Shown: piece after piece, positions 17,604-27,637 of the stretch
Layout: each line of letters opens with the position of its first letter
Numbering within the stretch: the first letter of the stretch is position 1
NCBI GenBank assembly: GCA_903837345.1
Contig: CAILUG010000034.1
Span: 1 to 64,000 of the forward strand
Length of the DNA stretch: 64,000 nucleotides
Source of the DNA: an uncultured Gammaproteobacteria bacterium
Lineage (GTDB): Bacteria > Pseudomonadota > Gammaproteobacteria > Pseudomonadales > Pseudohongiellaceae
Reading direction: 5' to 3'
Notes under the pieces: model-generated
What the model saw: the letters and a program-made list of their open reading frames with translations, nothing else
Databases searched by the model: none
What the model was told of the DNA's origin: nothing
Translations under genes and position numbers: made by a program

Positions 17604-18830
17604 CTATTCATAGCGCAATGCTTCGATCGGATCGAGATTGGCGGCCTTGGCTGCAGGCATGATGCCGAATACCAGGCCCACTCCCGCCGAGAAGCCGACG
17701 GAAAGCAGGATGGCCCACAGCGGCACGACTGCGGCCGGGAAATTGGGAATCGCAGCAGCGGCGAACGCTCCGATGCCATACCCTATCAGCAGCCCGACAA
17801 GGCCACCCAGCAAGCACAGCAATAACGACTCGAACAGGAACTGCATCAGAATCTGGTGGCGCTTGGCGCCGATGGCCTTGCAGATGCCGATCTCGCGTGT
17901 GCGCTCGGTGACCGACACCAGCATGATGTTCATGATGCCGATGCCGCCTACCAGCAGCGAGATGGCAACGATGCCGCCAGCCACAATTGTCACCGTGGTC
18001 AGCACGGTGTTGAAGGTGGAGGTGAGCTGTTGCGAGGTCTGTACACGGAAGTCGTCATCGTCCTTGGGAGCAAGTTTGTGTGCGGTACGCAGCAAGGTGA
18101 TGACGCGGTCCTGCACCACCTCCATCTGGCTGATGTCACCCAGGATGATCTGGATCACCACGTCGAGCTTGTTCTGGTTGCCGGTGATCGAGCGCATGGT
18201 GCCGTAAGGAATCACCACCATGTTGTCCTGGTTTTGGCCGAGTATCTGGCCGCGCTCTTCGGCGAGACCGATCACCTTCATCCACTCGTCGCCGATGCGG
18301 ATGTATTCCCCTACCGGATTCGCCGGCAAGTGCAGGTTCTGGCGCACGGTTTCGCCGATTACTGCTACACGTCGGCGGGTCTGGTCATCGTTGTCGGACA
18401 GAAAGCGTCCATATTTGATGAATATCCTGCCCACGACCTGGTAGTTGTAGTCGGAACCGGTAACCTGTACCGCTGTCACCTGTGAACCGTAGCGCACGGA
18501 GTTGCCGGCACCGGCAATGATGGGAGAGATGGTGGCAATACCTTCGACCCTTGTCGACAGCATCTCGAAATCCTGTGGCGTAATGCGGGAGATGATGCCT
18601 TGTATACGCCGCTCAAAGGTGTTGACGGACTGGACCACAATACTATTGGTACCCAGGCCCTCAAACTGCTGGTTAATGGTGAATTGCAGGCCCTGGATGA
18701 TGGACACCACCGCAATGACCGCGGCCACTCCAATGATGATGCCAAGTGTGGTCAGGAAACTGCGGAATCCATGGGCCCGGATCGAGAGCAGGGCTGCACG
18801 GAAACTTTCCATCATATCGAATACAAACAT
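17604..18830 (-). CDS. MacB-type ABC transporter permease (FtsX fold)
   Basis: A 408-residue permease. It has an N-terminal membrane helix (LTTLGIIIGVAAVIAVVSII), a large periplasmic MacB_PCD domain (about residues 40-270) and three C-terminal helices of the FtsX domain containing SVTERTREIGICKAIGAKRHQIL. Unlike E. coli MacB, the ATPase is a separate gene just upstream. It is the last gene of a TolC-YIP1-adaptor-ATPase-permease operon, so it should drive export or periplasm-to-outside expulsion by mechanotransmission. The substrate is unknown. GGAGA lies 9 nt before the ATG. Confidence 0.9.
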   Translation of the reverse strand: MFVFDMMESFRAALLSIRAHGFRSFLTTLGIIIGVAAVIAVVSIIQGLQFTINQQFEGLGTNSIVVQSVNTFERRIQGIISRITPQDFEMLSTRVEGIATISPIIAGAGNSVRYGSQVTAVQVTGSDYNYQVVGRIFIKYGRFLSDNDDQTRRRVAVIGETVRQNLHLPANPVGEYIRIGDEWMKVIGLAEERGQILGQNQDNMVVIPYGTMRSITGNQNKLDVVIQIILGDISQMEVVQDRVITLLRTAHKLAPKDDDDFRVQTSQQLTSTFNTVLTTVTIVAGGIVAISLLVGGIGIMNIMLVSVTERTREIGICKAIGAKRHQILMQFLFESLLLCLLGGLVGLLIGYGIGAFAAAAIPNFPAAVVPLWAILLSVGFSAGVGLVFGIMPAAKAANLDPIEALRYE

Positions 18831-18876
18831 TCAGTCATTCTCCGTTGCTTTCAGGAACAGACGCACACAGTGCGCC

Positions 18877-19560
18877 CTATGATTTTCGGCGGTCTTCGGC
18901 AACGCGGCCGTCCTCGAGCCGGACAATGCGCAAACAGTGGTTGGCGATCTCCGGTTCATGGGTAACGATGATTATGGTCTGATTCTGCTTATGCAGTTCA
19001 TCAAACAGTTTCATGATCTCGACCGTAGTACGTGAATCAAGGTTGCCGGTCGGTTCATCGGCCAGCAGAATGGATGGCTTGGTCACCAGTGCTCGTGCAA
19101 CGGCAACGCGCTGGCGCTGGCCGCCCGATAGCTGGTTGGGCAAATGGTCCATGCGGTTGCCGAGATTGACGTGATTGAGTGCCTCCTCGGCGCGCCGTTT
19201 CCGTTCATGCAGGGGAACGCCCTGGTAAACCAGCGGTTGCATCACGTTCTGCAGAGCAGTGGCACGTGTCAACAGGTTGAAACTCTGGAAGATAAAGCCG
19301 ATTTCACGATTGCGGATTTCCGCCAGCTCATCCGGATCCAGGTGGCCAACGTCTTTGCCATTGAGTACGTAGTTGCCGGAGGTGGGGCGGTCGAGACAGC
19401 CGAGCACATTCAGCATGGTAGATTTGCCGGAGCCGGAAGTGCCGGTGATGGCGACATAGTCGTTGCGCTCGATGCCAAGATTTACGCCATCGAGTGCACG
19501 CAAAATATTTTCGCCCATCACGTATTCCTTTACGAGATTGTTTATCTGTATTAACGACAT
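18877..19560 (-). CDS. MacB/LolD-type ABC transporter ATP-binding protein
   Basis: A 227-residue ATPase with Walker [10 protein letters not shown], signature [15 protein letters not shown], Walker [16 protein letters not shown] and the H-loop [11 protein letters not shown], all intact. The EPTGNLD form is characteristic of the LolD/MacB group. It sits between the membrane fusion protein and the FtsX permease of the same operon and energises that permease. Confidence 0.92.
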   Translation of the reverse strand: MSLIQINNLVKEYVMGENILRALDGVNLGIERNDYVAITGTSGSGKSTMLNVLGCLDRPTSGNYVLNGKDVGHLDPDELAEIRNREIGFIFQSFNLLTRATALQNVMQPLVYQGVPLHERKRRAEEALNHVNLGNRMDHLPNQLSGGQRQRVAVARALVTKPSILLADEPTGNLDSRTTVEIMKLFDELHKQNQTIIIVTHEPEIANHCLRIVRLEDGRVAEDRRKS

Positions 19561-19592
19561 GGGTATTCCATTGGGTCAGTGGTTGGACAGGA

Positions 19593-20789
19593 TTACTTCT
19601 TGCCGTTCTCTTTGCTGATCTCTTCCTGGGTTTTCTCCTTCACCTTGTCGCCGTCCTGCAGATTGCGCAGGATGCGGTTGGGACCGGTGATGATGCGATC
19701 GCCGGAAGCAAGCCCGTTCCTGATCTGCTGGTAGGAGTCGTCGGCAATGCCGGTTTCCACGCTGACTTTGCGGGCAACACCATTGTCAAACTTGTAGACG
19801 ATGTGCTTCTTGGAGTTGAGGCTGCGGTCCTCTTCTTCAACGATGGCCTGGATCGGTACTGCCAGTACACTGCTGCTGTTGCTGGTAAATATTTCGGCAC
19901 GTGCTGACATGCCGGGATGCAGCTTGATGCCGTTGGTATCGTTGATCTGGATCTTGACCAGGAATATGAGCAGCGTACTGGTCTGGGTGGGTGGCTTGGC
20001 AGTGATGGCGATTTCCTTGACGGTTCCTTTCATCGGCTGGTCGGGATAGCCGATGGCTACGATGCTGGCTTCTTGCCCAACCTTGATATTGGCGATATCG
20101 GCTTCATCCACATTGACCTGGGCCTGGATGGTCTCCGGGTTGCCGATGGTCATCAGCGATGAACCGGGCACGTTGGTGGTGGAAGAAATCGCCATTTCAC
20201 CCACTTTGATGTCAAGCGAAGTAACTTCACCGGCCAGTGGTGAAAACACCTGGGTTTTCTTCAGGTTCTTTTCGGCTTCAGACAGACTGGCGTGGGACTG
20301 GTCAAGGGAAGCCTGGCGGGTTTTGAGGGTCAACCGGGCCAGGTCAAGTTCATTGGTGGACGCTTCGAAAGTGTTGTCATCAATGAGCTTGCGGTCATGC
20401 AGCAGCTTTTTGCGCTGCCATGCAGTTTCCAGATTGGCCAACTGCACCTTCTGCGAGTCGATGGCGATTTCCTGCATACGTGTCGAGGCGCGCTGCTGGT
20501 CCACAAGGGCACGTGGCGTTTCATCGTTGATCTGCGCTACCAACTGGCCTTTTTCAACGCGATTGCCTTCCTGGACATAAAGTGCAGCAACTTTGCCCAC
20601 AACTTCAGTGCTGAGTTTCACTTCGTCCTCGGGCGTAAGTTTGCCGGAGGCGAGTATGGAGGCGCTGATGCTGCGGTTTTGCAGCGTTTCCAGCGTGACT
20701 GCCAGGCCGTCGCTCGATGAGCGCTTTTGCAAAAATACCGCTATTCCTACAAGCGCGAGCAGGCCGACGATAATTAACACTTTTTTCAT
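19593..20789 (-). CDS. MacA-like periplasmic adaptor (membrane fusion protein)
   Basis: A 398-residue adaptor anchored by an N-terminal helix (MKKVLIIVGLLALVGIAVFLQKR). It has the lipoyl half-motifs (VGKVAALYVQEGNRVEKGQLVAQI and SPLAGEVTSLDIKVGEMA), an alpha-hairpin coiled coil between them (about residues 95-175), and beta-barrel and membrane-proximal domains after. The Lys/Glu-rich C-terminus is unusual. The ATG at 20789, with AAGG upstream, is preferred to the longer frame at 20891. It connects the permease to the TolC-like channel of this operon. Confidence 0.9.
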   Translation of the reverse strand: MKKVLIIVGLLALVGIAVFLQKRSSSDGLAVTLETLQNRSISASILASGKLTPEDEVKLSTEVVGKVAALYVQEGNRVEKGQLVAQINDETPRALVDQQRASTRMQEIAIDSQKVQLANLETAWQRKKLLHDRKLIDDNTFEASTNELDLARLTLKTRQASLDQSHASLSEAEKNLKKTQVFSPLAGEVTSLDIKVGEMAISSTTNVPGSSLMTIGNPETIQAQVNVDEADIANIKVGQEASIVAIGYPDQPMKGTVKEIAITAKPPTQTSTLLIFLVKIQINDTNGIKLHPGMSARAEIFTSNSSSVLAVPIQAIVEEEDRSLNSKKHIVYKFDNGVARKVSVETGIADDSYQQIRNGLASGDRIITGPNRILRNLQDGDKVKEKTQEEISKENGKK

Positions 20790-20800
20790 GAGAATACCTT

Positions 20801-21484
20801 TTACAGTGTGAAATAGAGAATTGCGCCATAAATGACGACAGTAGGAGCGAGAGCAACCAGGCTTGCGCCGAGCCAGCTGGTGCCTGTCCACTGGCGATAG
20901 CCGATGACACCCAATACCAGTCCCCAGATTTGCATCAGGCCGAATTGTTGCAGTGTCTGGCTGTGGATATTCAGATTCAGCAGATGAACCAGTCCGAGCA
21001 CCTGCAGGTCACCTTGCGGGACCTGGTGGTTGGCATCAGTCAGTAACACCAGCAAGGCAGCCAGATTTGAGAAGAAGGTGGGAACCGTATTCCAGCAGGT
21101 CATGGTAAACCAGTGGCGGAAGTCGAGTGGGGCACTGCCGAACTTGGCCATCAGGGTCAGATAGGCGGCACTGATAGCAAGTACTACCGGCACAACGATG
21201 CAGACGGCGATACTGGACACAATGGCCTGGGTAGTCAGTGATAACGCCTGTACTGATTTTTCCAGCTGGGCCCGCTGTTCCTTGGTCATTTGCCGGAAAT
21301 TGCCCGCTTGTTCAATCATCTGGTCGCGTACAAAGCCCTCATTGTTGAGCAGCATGTAGCCGCAAGTGGTAGCAATGGTCATGACCAGTAGCAACAGCAG
21401 TGGCGCCCAGAACGTCGGGAACTGCTTGAGGCGGGTGAACGCCGCAGTGGGCGCGGTGAGAATGTCGATGAAATTATTCAGCAT
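20801..21484 (-). CDS. YIP1-family membrane protein
   Basis: A 227-residue integral membrane protein with about five hydrophobic segments and the YIP1-type N-terminus (DILTAPTAAFTRLKQFPTFWAPLLLLLVMTIATT). Its function is not known in bacteria. It is inserted between the outer-membrane channel gene and the adaptor gene of a tripartite ABC exporter operon, with 28 and 11 bases of spacing, so it is likely an accessory component or assembly factor of that exporter (inference). Confidence 0.78.
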   Translation of the reverse strand: MLNNFIDILTAPTAAFTRLKQFPTFWAPLLLLLVMTIATTCGYMLLNNEGFVRDQMIEQAGNFRQMTKEQRAQLEKSVQALSLTTQAIVSSIAVCIVVPVVLAISAAYLTLMAKFGSAPLDFRHWFTMTCWNTVPTFFSNLAALLVLLTDANHQVPQGDLQVLGLVHLLNLNIHSQTLQQFGLMQIWGLVLGVIGYRQWTGTSWLGASLVALAPTVVIYGAILYFTL

Positions 21485-21512
21485 GGACTTGTCCTCATGA
21501 TTGTTGTTCCTT

Positions 21513-22925
21513 TTATTGATGCAGCCATTGGTTCAGGTCTGTCACATCCTGCGGGCTAAGTACGCCGGCAGCCTGTTTGAGTGCAATCGTATCCAGCACA
21601 TAGGTGAAACGCGCATTGGCCAGATCGCGCTGTGACTGGAACAAGGTTCTTTGCGCCAGCACTACTTCGACGATATTGCGTGTGCCCACTTCTGCACCCG
21701 TCTGCGTGGATTCAAACGCACTCTGGGCTGATACAAGCGCCTGGGCCCGTGCTGCCACGGCTTTCACATCGGATGCGACACCTCGATAAGCGTTGCGTGC
21801 AGCGCTGATGTTGTCGCGCTCTGATTTCAGCAGGGCTTCTTCGAAGGCATCACGGGTGTAATCTGCCTGGCGGATCTGGGCAGTTCGCGAACCGCCGGTA
21901 TAGAGCGGAATGCTGAAACTAAGGCCCACACTGCTGCCCTCGTTGGCCTGTGCCGGGAAAAAGCTGGCAGAAAGACCGCTTTTATTCCAGCTGTAGCTCA
22001 TGTTGAGCGCTACAGTTGGATAGCCTGCTGCCCTGGTAGCTTTGGCATCCAGTTGTTTGGCATCCAGATCCAGATGGGCGATTTTCATGGCAATGTTGTT
22101 GTCCTGAGCCAGATTTACCCATGCTTCGATACTGTCAGGGTCTGCCGGCTGTATCGGGAAATTGGGATTGAGGGAGGCAAGCTCACCTACTTGCTGGCCG
22201 GTGATTGCGACCAGGGCTTCTTGCAAACGGCTCAGATTGTTTTCTTCCACCAGCTTGTTGACGCTGGCCAGGTCGGCCGCCGCCTGGCTGTCGTATACAT
22301 CCGTAATGGTGACAAGGCCCACATCAAATTTCTGTTTGTTCTGGTCCAGTACTTGCCTGGCAGCATTTTCTTCGGCGGTGAACGACTCTAGGTTGGCTTT
22401 GCTTTTCAGCACGTTGAAATAGGCAGTTGCCACTTTCACGATCAATTGCTGTTCAGATTGCGCCAACGTCAGCGTAGCAGATTCGTCCCCCTTCCTGGCT
22501 GACTGGAAAGCGTACCAGGCCTGGAAATTCACCACTGCCTGTTGCAGTCTGATGCCGTAGCTTGAAGAATAATAACCGTTGCCAAAATCGTGTTGTTTCG
22601 GGTTTCCGAATGCGTCAAACGAAGGATTGGCAGTCCCGTTGGTATCGCGTGAGCCGGCCATGGTGGCGCTGATGGTAGGCAGCAACTGTGCCCGTCCCTG
22701 GTCGATGACAGTGTGCTTGGCATTGTAGGTGGCGCGGGCCTGGCGGATCTCGGGATCTCTTTTCACGGCGATCTGGAAAATATCCTGCAGGTTTTCAGCC
22801 AGTACAGCCGGTGCTGCCAGTACACATAACAACAGTGCGGCAATCGGGCGCAATTTCGCCAGCCCGACTGGCAGGCAGTCTCCGCTTTGGTTGCGAGCCG
22901 GTTTACGGTCAGTTCTTGCTTGCAT
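21513..22925 (-). CDS. TolC-family outer-membrane channel
   Basis: A 470-residue TolC-like protein. A signal peptide (LRPIAALLLCVLAAPAVLA) precedes two repeated outer-membrane-efflux-protein halves rich in long helices. Features include NLQDIFQIAVKRDPEIRQARA at the start of the mature protein and a C-terminal LDTIALKQAAGVLSPQDV. A TTG at 22943 could extend it by six codons, but those codons contain the AAGGAG site placed 9 nt before the ATG at 22925, so the latter is chosen. First gene of the MacAB-like operon. Confidence 0.92.
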   Translation of the reverse strand: MQARTDRKPARNQSGDCLPVGLAKLRPIAALLLCVLAAPAVLAENLQDIFQIAVKRDPEIRQARATYNAKHTVIDQGRAQLLPTISATMAGSRDTNGTANPSFDAFGNPKQHDFGNGYYSSSYGIRLQQAVVNFQAWYAFQSARKGDESATLTLAQSEQQLIVKVATAYFNVLKSKANLESFTAEENAARQVLDQNKQKFDVGLVTITDVYDSQAAADLASVNKLVEENNLSRLQEALVAITGQQVGELASLNPNFPIQPADPDSIEAWVNLAQDNNIAMKIAHLDLDAKQLDAKATRAAGYPTVALNMSYSWNKSGLSASFFPAQANEGSSVGLSFSIPLYTGGSRTAQIRQADYTRDAFEEALLKSERDNISAARNAYRGVASDVKAVAARAQALVSAQSAFESTQTGAEVGTRNIVEVVLAQRTLFQSQRDLANARFTYVLDTIALKQAAGVLSPQDVTDLNQWLHQ

Positions 22926-22989
22926 CAGTGTTGACTCCTTCAAATATCCTGTGATCTGTGTTGTTTGCCTAAATGATTTTCCCTTGCTC

Positions 22990-24255
22990 TCAGGGTTGGT
23001 GCAGCCATCGCATGAACTGTTTCACGGTGGGTTGCTGGCCGGTGGCGAGAATGCTTATACGGTAGATCTTGCCGCCCGCCTTGATGGCCAGCCAGCAACA
23101 GATGCCGTTCAACAGCAGCGCCAGCAGTGGTTGCCAGAGTGGCACTTCCAGCACTGCCAAGCGTAATGGCATCACGTAAAGTGAGGTAAAGGGCGCAATC
23201 GACAAAATTTCCACCACCGAGCTGGCCGGGTTGCCGATGGCCGCGAAGACCGTGTAGAACGGCAACATCATCAGTATGGTGACCGGCCACATGGCCTGGC
23301 CGGCGTCCTGTGAACTGTCGAACATTGCGGAGAAACCACCCCAAACCGACAACATGGCGGTCAAGCCCAATACGTAGTTGGTGAAGAAAAACAACAGCAT
23401 GCCGGTATGGATGTCGAGCTGGAATTGCGGGGGCAACATCATCATGGCCGGGAACAACACGAAGACGAACAACGGCACCAGCCACACCAGCATCTGTGTC
23501 AGGCCGGTGGTGGTGCGCGCCAGGATCTTGCCAGCCAACAGTTCTTTCGGATTCACCGATGTAAGCAGCACTTCAACCGCGCGGTTGCTCTTTTCCTCGA
23601 TGATCATGGACGAGAAAGGCATGACAATGCCCATGATGCTCATAAACATCAGGATTGCCATAGCGAAGCCGACGATGGTGTTGCCGGCACTACCTTGCTG
23701 CTGACCCTGCTTCGACAGGGTAAATCCCTTGATATCAACATTCCTGACAGCGAAGGCGAGATCGTCCTGCGCGACATTCAGCCCGCTGAAGCGGCGGAGG
23801 TTCAACGTTTGGTTGATCGATTCGCCGATTGCATTGCGCAGAATCTGGTTGCCGATATTGGTGGAATAGTAACGCGCTTCCTTGTCCGACAATGCTGTGC
23901 CAGGCACATAGAACAGGCCGTTGTTGCTGTTGGCGAGAATGTCCGGTTTTTTGCTGGCCAGGTAGTCATCAAAGCTGTCCGGCTGCACCAGCTGGAAGTC
24001 GAGCTGGTAAATGCCGTTCTTCACTTCCTTGCGGGTTTGCAGTTGCGTTTGCAATGCGTCGAGCAGGCTCTGGCCGTCGCTGGCGATGTAGATATGCGAT
24101 TTTTCCGGCTGGTTGAGGCTGGCCAGCTTCATCTGCATGCCAATAATCCCGAACATGATGACCGGCATCAGCAAAGTGGAAATCACGAAAGCTTTGCTCA
24201 GCAACTGCTGCTTGATATGCATTTTGTATACGGTAAAAAATCCCCGGCTGATCAT
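22990..24255 (-). CDS. ABC-2 type permease, NatB-like
   Basis: A 421-residue permease. One N-terminal membrane helix (FVISTLLMPVIMFGIIGMQM) is followed by a periplasmic domain of about 130 residues and five to six C-terminal helices with the MPFSSMIIEEKSNRAVEVLLTSVNPKELLAGKI motif seen in NatB-type exporters. It overlaps the partner ATPase by 4 bases. Family members export sodium or other small molecules; the substrate here is unknown. Confidence 0.88.
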   Translation of the reverse strand: MISRGFFTVYKMHIKQQLLSKAFVISTLLMPVIMFGIIGMQMKLASLNQPEKSHIYIASDGQSLLDALQTQLQTRKEVKNGIYQLDFQLVQPDSFDDYLASKKPDILANSNNGLFYVPGTALSDKEARYYSTNIGNQILRNAIGESINQTLNLRRFSGLNVAQDDLAFAVRNVDIKGFTLSKQGQQQGSAGNTIVGFAMAILMFMSIMGIVMPFSSMIIEEKSNRAVEVLLTSVNPKELLAGKILARTTTGLTQMLVWLVPLFVFVLFPAMMMLPPQFQLDIHTGMLLFFFTNYVLGLTAMLSVWGGFSAMFDSSQDAGQAMWPVTILMMLPFYTVFAAIGNPASSVVEILSIAPFTSLYVMPLRLAVLEVPLWQPLLALLLNGICCWLAIKAGGKIYRISILATGQQPTVKQFMRWLHQP

Positions 24256-25163
24256 GCAGCTTCTCCTTTTGCTCCGGTCTGGCTGAGGAAGATGTCATTG
24301 AGCGAAATATCGTTGGCATCGAATTTATGGACTTGCACACCGTTACTGACCAGATCGAGCAACAGACGCTGGCAGTCACTGCGCTCGGCCACTTCAATGC
24401 CCGAGTAGTTGCCGAAATCCTGCACCTTGCGCACATAGGGCATCTGCTGCAGGAACGCCAGCGAGCCCTCGTACTGCAGAATTACGTTGCGCGAGGAAAA
24501 ACGTTTTTTCACCTCAGCCAATGTCCCGCCCAGCAACACCTTGCCCTGATGAATCAGCGCAATGTGGTCACACATTTTTTCGGCGAACTCCATCAGGTGG
24601 GTGGAAAATATGATCGCTTTCCCCTGGTCCCGCAGTTCCAGAATGATGTCCTTGAAGAGGTTGACGTTGACCGGGTCGAGACCCGAGAACGGCTCATCAA
24701 GAATGATGAAGTCGGGGTCATGCAGAAAGGTGGAAATAAACTGGATCTTCTGCTGGTTGCCCTTGGACAGTTCCTGCACTTTGCTGCGGGTGCGGGTATC
24801 GAGTTCAAAGCGCTGCAGGTAGGCCATGGCCTTGTCTTTCACAGCAACACCCTGTTTGCCTTTCAATTCGGCCAGGTAGAGCAGGGTATCCAGCACCCGT
24901 ATTTTGGTATTGAGCCCACGCTCTTCCGGCAGGTAGCCGACCCGGTCACGGAAATCCTGGCCCACCCGGTTGCCGCGGAACATGATGGTGCCGGCGTCGG
25001 GTTCATAAATGTTCATCAACATGCGAATGGTGGTGGTCTTGCCGGCACCGTTGCGGCCGAGCAAACCGAAGATCACACCTTCCGGGATCGTGAAGCTGAC
25101 TCCGTCCACCGCCTTGAAGGTGCCGAAACATTTGGTGAGATTGGAGACTTCAAGTGCGTTCAT
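24252..25163 (-). CDS. ABC transporter ATP-binding protein, NatA-like with DUF4162 tail
   Basis: A 303-residue ATPase with Walker A LLGRNGAGKTT, signature LSKGNQQKIQFI (a K in the second variable position, as in NatA-type proteins), Walker B DFIILDEPFSGLD and the H-loop STHLMEFAEKM. Residues about 215-300 form a DUF4162-type C-terminal domain. The stop of this gene overlaps the start of the NatB-like permease (ATGA), forming a two-gene exporter. Confidence 0.9.
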   Translation of the reverse strand: MNALEVSNLTKCFGTFKAVDGVSFTIPEGVIFGLLGRNGAGKTTTIRMLMNIYEPDAGTIMFRGNRVGQDFRDRVGYLPEERGLNTKIRVLDTLLYLAELKGKQGVAVKDKAMAYLQRFELDTRTRSKVQELSKGNQQKIQFISTFLHDPDFIILDEPFSGLDPVNVNLFKDIILELRDQGKAIIFSTHLMEFAEKMCDHIALIHQGKVLLGGTLAEVKKRFSSRNVILQYEGSLAFLQQMPYVRKVQDFGNYSGIEVAERSDCQRLLLDLVSNGVQVHKFDANDISLNDIFLSQTGAKGEAA

Positions 25164-25391
25164 ATCGAGAGTCCGTGCTTATTGTTGTTCTCTATACCTA
25201 AGGGCATGCAGCGCTTGATGCTTTGACTTCAGCAGATGAGGGGCACTCAGCACAGGCCGTGCCAATCCTAAAGCCATCTCTAACACCATGAAATATATGA
25301 ACTTTAATAACCATACCACTCTTCATTGATCCAACAGATACAGTCCATATCCCAGTTATTGGCCAATTTCACCAACGCGAACCATAGGCTT

Positions 25392-26753
25392 TCACATGGC
25401 GTTTCTTGCCTGCAGGGGTTTAACAACCAGCCAATCAATACTCTGCAGTTTTTGGCGGGCCAGCCTGCGAAATTTGAAGGCACCGGCAATCAACAGCACT
25501 TCAAGACCAAAAAACGGTCTGGTGTCGTGCCAGACGATAGCCACCCATAAACACCCAAACATGAGACAGGAACCCGCAATCGAAACTATCAAGCCCCAAT
25601 AAGTGGGCCAGGTGCTGATACGCGCACAGACTATGCAATAGGCCAATAACGCATTGAAAACCAGGATCAATACGGGATAGTGCAACAACAGGGCAGCCGG
25701 CAGCTGTGAAAACAGCAAGGCACTCAGCGTCAATACGCCACAGGGCAGCATAAGCAAGGCCATATTGATGACAATTTGCTGCTCCAGAAACGGCCATAAC
25801 CGGCTGCGCTGTTTGTCACTGCGCAGCCACAACAGTCGCAATCTCGTAACCCATTCCACATTCTGGAATGTTGCAAACGCCAACGGATACAAACTGGTAC
25901 CCATGAAGATATCCAGCACCGAAGGATGCCAGGAAAAACCCTCGCCGAAATTCGCAATGCTGATAAAAAAGGTACCGATGAGAGGCCCCAGAAAAACCAG
26001 ATAGAGCTGAACCCGCAAACGGGCAGTCAACGTAGCGGGATAACCCAGCAACAATGAGACTGCCGGATCTGCCACGGCGTTGCTGCCATAAACAAGCCAT
26101 GCAGCCATGGTTGACCGCTGGTAACCGTCGATTTTGTAATTTTCCAGGCTTTTGTGTGCAGTCCTGAATTGATGACGTCCCCTGGTGCGCAAAGTTGCCA
26201 GCACCCAGCCAATCAACGCCAGCACCAGCAACAACACAATATGTTCATCGCTGATCAGCAACTGGATTTTGTCCTGCAACAGAAAGCCGAATGCCGCAAT
26301 GCAGGTGACGGGGAAAATACTGAGAGGAAACATGGCCCAGGCAGTAGTGACCACGTATTGCATGACAGCGATATAGGCACTGCTCAAAACGAACAATTGC
26401 GTGGCGTTGCGCAGGTGGTACCCGTTGACATGGTAGAGCGAAGCAAAAAACCCCAGGAATCCTGACTGCACCAATGTGAAGAAGAATGCAGTCAGCACCG
26501 CACGGGATGCAAAGCCCGGCACCAATAACAGGGACCGGTTGCAGATCAATCCTCGCAATACCTTCGGGGCAAGCATGAACGGCAATGCCAGCAGAATCAT
26601 GTAGTCCGCGACCGCCAAAACAAAAGCAGAGCGTGGTTGCGAGAATCCGGTAATGATCAACACCGGCAACAGCGCCAGTCCCAGGTAATGCAACCAGGGC
26701 GAGCCGTTGAATGGCATGAAGAATTGTCGTAATAGTTGGAGAAAGCTCTTCAC
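25392..26753 (-). CDS. Large hydrophobic membrane protein, probable ABC exporter membrane subunit
   Basis: A 453-residue polytopic protein with roughly ten to twelve hydrophobic segments and no recognised family motif. It overlaps the preceding ABC ATPase by 4 bases and is the third gene of a YtrA-type regulator/ATPase/membrane protein operon, so it is probably the transmembrane subunit (inference from position). A central loop (RTRGRHQFRTAHKSLENYKIDG) and a WVTRLRLLWLRSDKQRSRLW loop are basic and should be cytoplasmic. It may be a divergent ABC-2 permease. Confidence 0.7.
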   Translation of the reverse strand: MKSFLQLLRQFFMPFNGSPWLHYLGLALLPVLIITGFSQPRSAFVLAVADYMILLALPFMLAPKVLRGLICNRSLLLVPGFASRAVLTAFFFTLVQSGFLGFFASLYHVNGYHLRNATQLFVLSSAYIAVMQYVVTTAWAMFPLSIFPVTCIAAFGFLLQDKIQLLISDEHIVLLLVLALIGWVLATLRTRGRHQFRTAHKSLENYKIDGYQRSTMAAWLVYGSNAVADPAVSLLLGYPATLTARLRVQLYLVFLGPLIGTFFISIANFGEGFSWHPSVLDIFMGTSLYPLAFATFQNVEWVTRLRLLWLRSDKQRSRLWPFLEQQIVINMALLMLPCGVLTLSALLFSQLPAALLLHYPVLILVFNALLAYCIVCARISTWPTYWGLIVSIAGSCLMFGCLWVAIVWHDTRPFFGLEVLLIAGAFKFRRLARQKLQSIDWLVVKPLQARNAM

Positions 26754-27637
26754 GCGTGCAGCTCCAGAAACAGGTCTTCCAGCGACAAGGTTTCTATCTG
26801 CGTATCCTTGCCCAGCGCGCTGGCCAGTCCCCGGGAGGAATAGGCGTCCCAGTCTTTCAGCAACACGATGCTGACTCCACGGCTGTCAGTGCGAGAATGC
26901 AGCACGGAATTTTTTGCTATAGCGGCGGGTAACAGCTGGCCGGCCGGCAGCTGGATGCGAACAAAGTTTTCTTTCAGGTCATCCATGCTGGCGTCGATAC
27001 GCAGATTGCCTGCCTGCATCAGCCAGACGCGCGAAGCAACCCGTTCAAGATCGCTGACAATATGCGTGGAGAACAGGATCGTGCGGGTCTGCGAGCTGGC
27101 AATATCGACCAGCTCTTTCAGGAACTGGCGACGCGCTACCGGGTCAAGACTGGCAACCGGCTCATCGAGAATGATCAGGTCAGGTTCGTGGCCGAGTGCG
27201 GAGATGATCGACAGTTTCTGGCGTTGGCCAACCGAGAGCTTGTTGATGCGGGTATCGAGCGGCACAGCCCATTCGCTGGCCAGTCGTGCCACCAGACCAT
27301 GGTTCCACGAGGGATAGAACTCGGCAATCAGTGCGAGATAGCTGTCGCCTTTCATGCCTTCCAGCAGTTCGTCACGTTGCGGTACAAAGCCTACACGAGC
27401 CTTGGTCAGTCCATCCATCGCGATGCTGTTCTGGCCAAAGATGCTGGCACTGCCGCTGCTTGGCAATGAGAAACCAAGTGCGGTTTCCAGCAAGGTGGTC
27501 TTGCCTGCACCATTGAGCCCAAGCAGGCCGATGACTTCACCTGCCTGCACGCTGGCCGTGATGCCTTTCAATACCTGGACCGCATCAAAGTTTTTGCAGA
27601 GGTTGGCAAGTTCGAGAGCAGCAGCTGTCATCATCAT
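26750..27637 (-). CDS. ABC transporter ATP-binding protein, YtrB-like
   Basis: A 295-residue ATPase with Walker A LLGLNGAGKTT, signature LSVGQRQKLSIISAL, Walker B DLIILDEPVASLDP and the H-loop STHIVSDLERV. Three ATG codons stand in a row at the start; the AAGGAG site at the end of the regulator gene best suits the third (27631), and the first overlaps the regulator stop. The GntR-ATPase-membrane order recalls Ytr-type exporters of cell-envelope or antibiotic response. Confidence 0.9.
   Translation of the reverse strand: MMMTAAALELANLCKNFDAVQVLKGITASVQAGEVIGLLGLNGAGKTTLLETALGFSLPSSGSASIFGQNSIAMDGLTKARVGFVPQRDELLEGMKGDSYLALIAEFYPSWNHGLVARLASEWAVPLDTRINKLSVGQRQKLSIISALGHEPDLIILDEPVASLDPVARRQFLKELVDIASSQTRTILFSTHIVSDLERVASRVWLMQAGNLRIDASMDDLKENFVRIQLPAGQLLPAAIAKNSVLHSRTDSRGVSIVLLKDWDAYSSRGLASALGKDTQIETLSLEDLFLELHA

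Noticed and set aside
23407-24408. 333-codon open frame on the plus strand
   Set aside because: Antisense to the NatB-like permease and NatA-like ATPase; its low-complexity His/Gln/Asp-rich sequence is a shadow.
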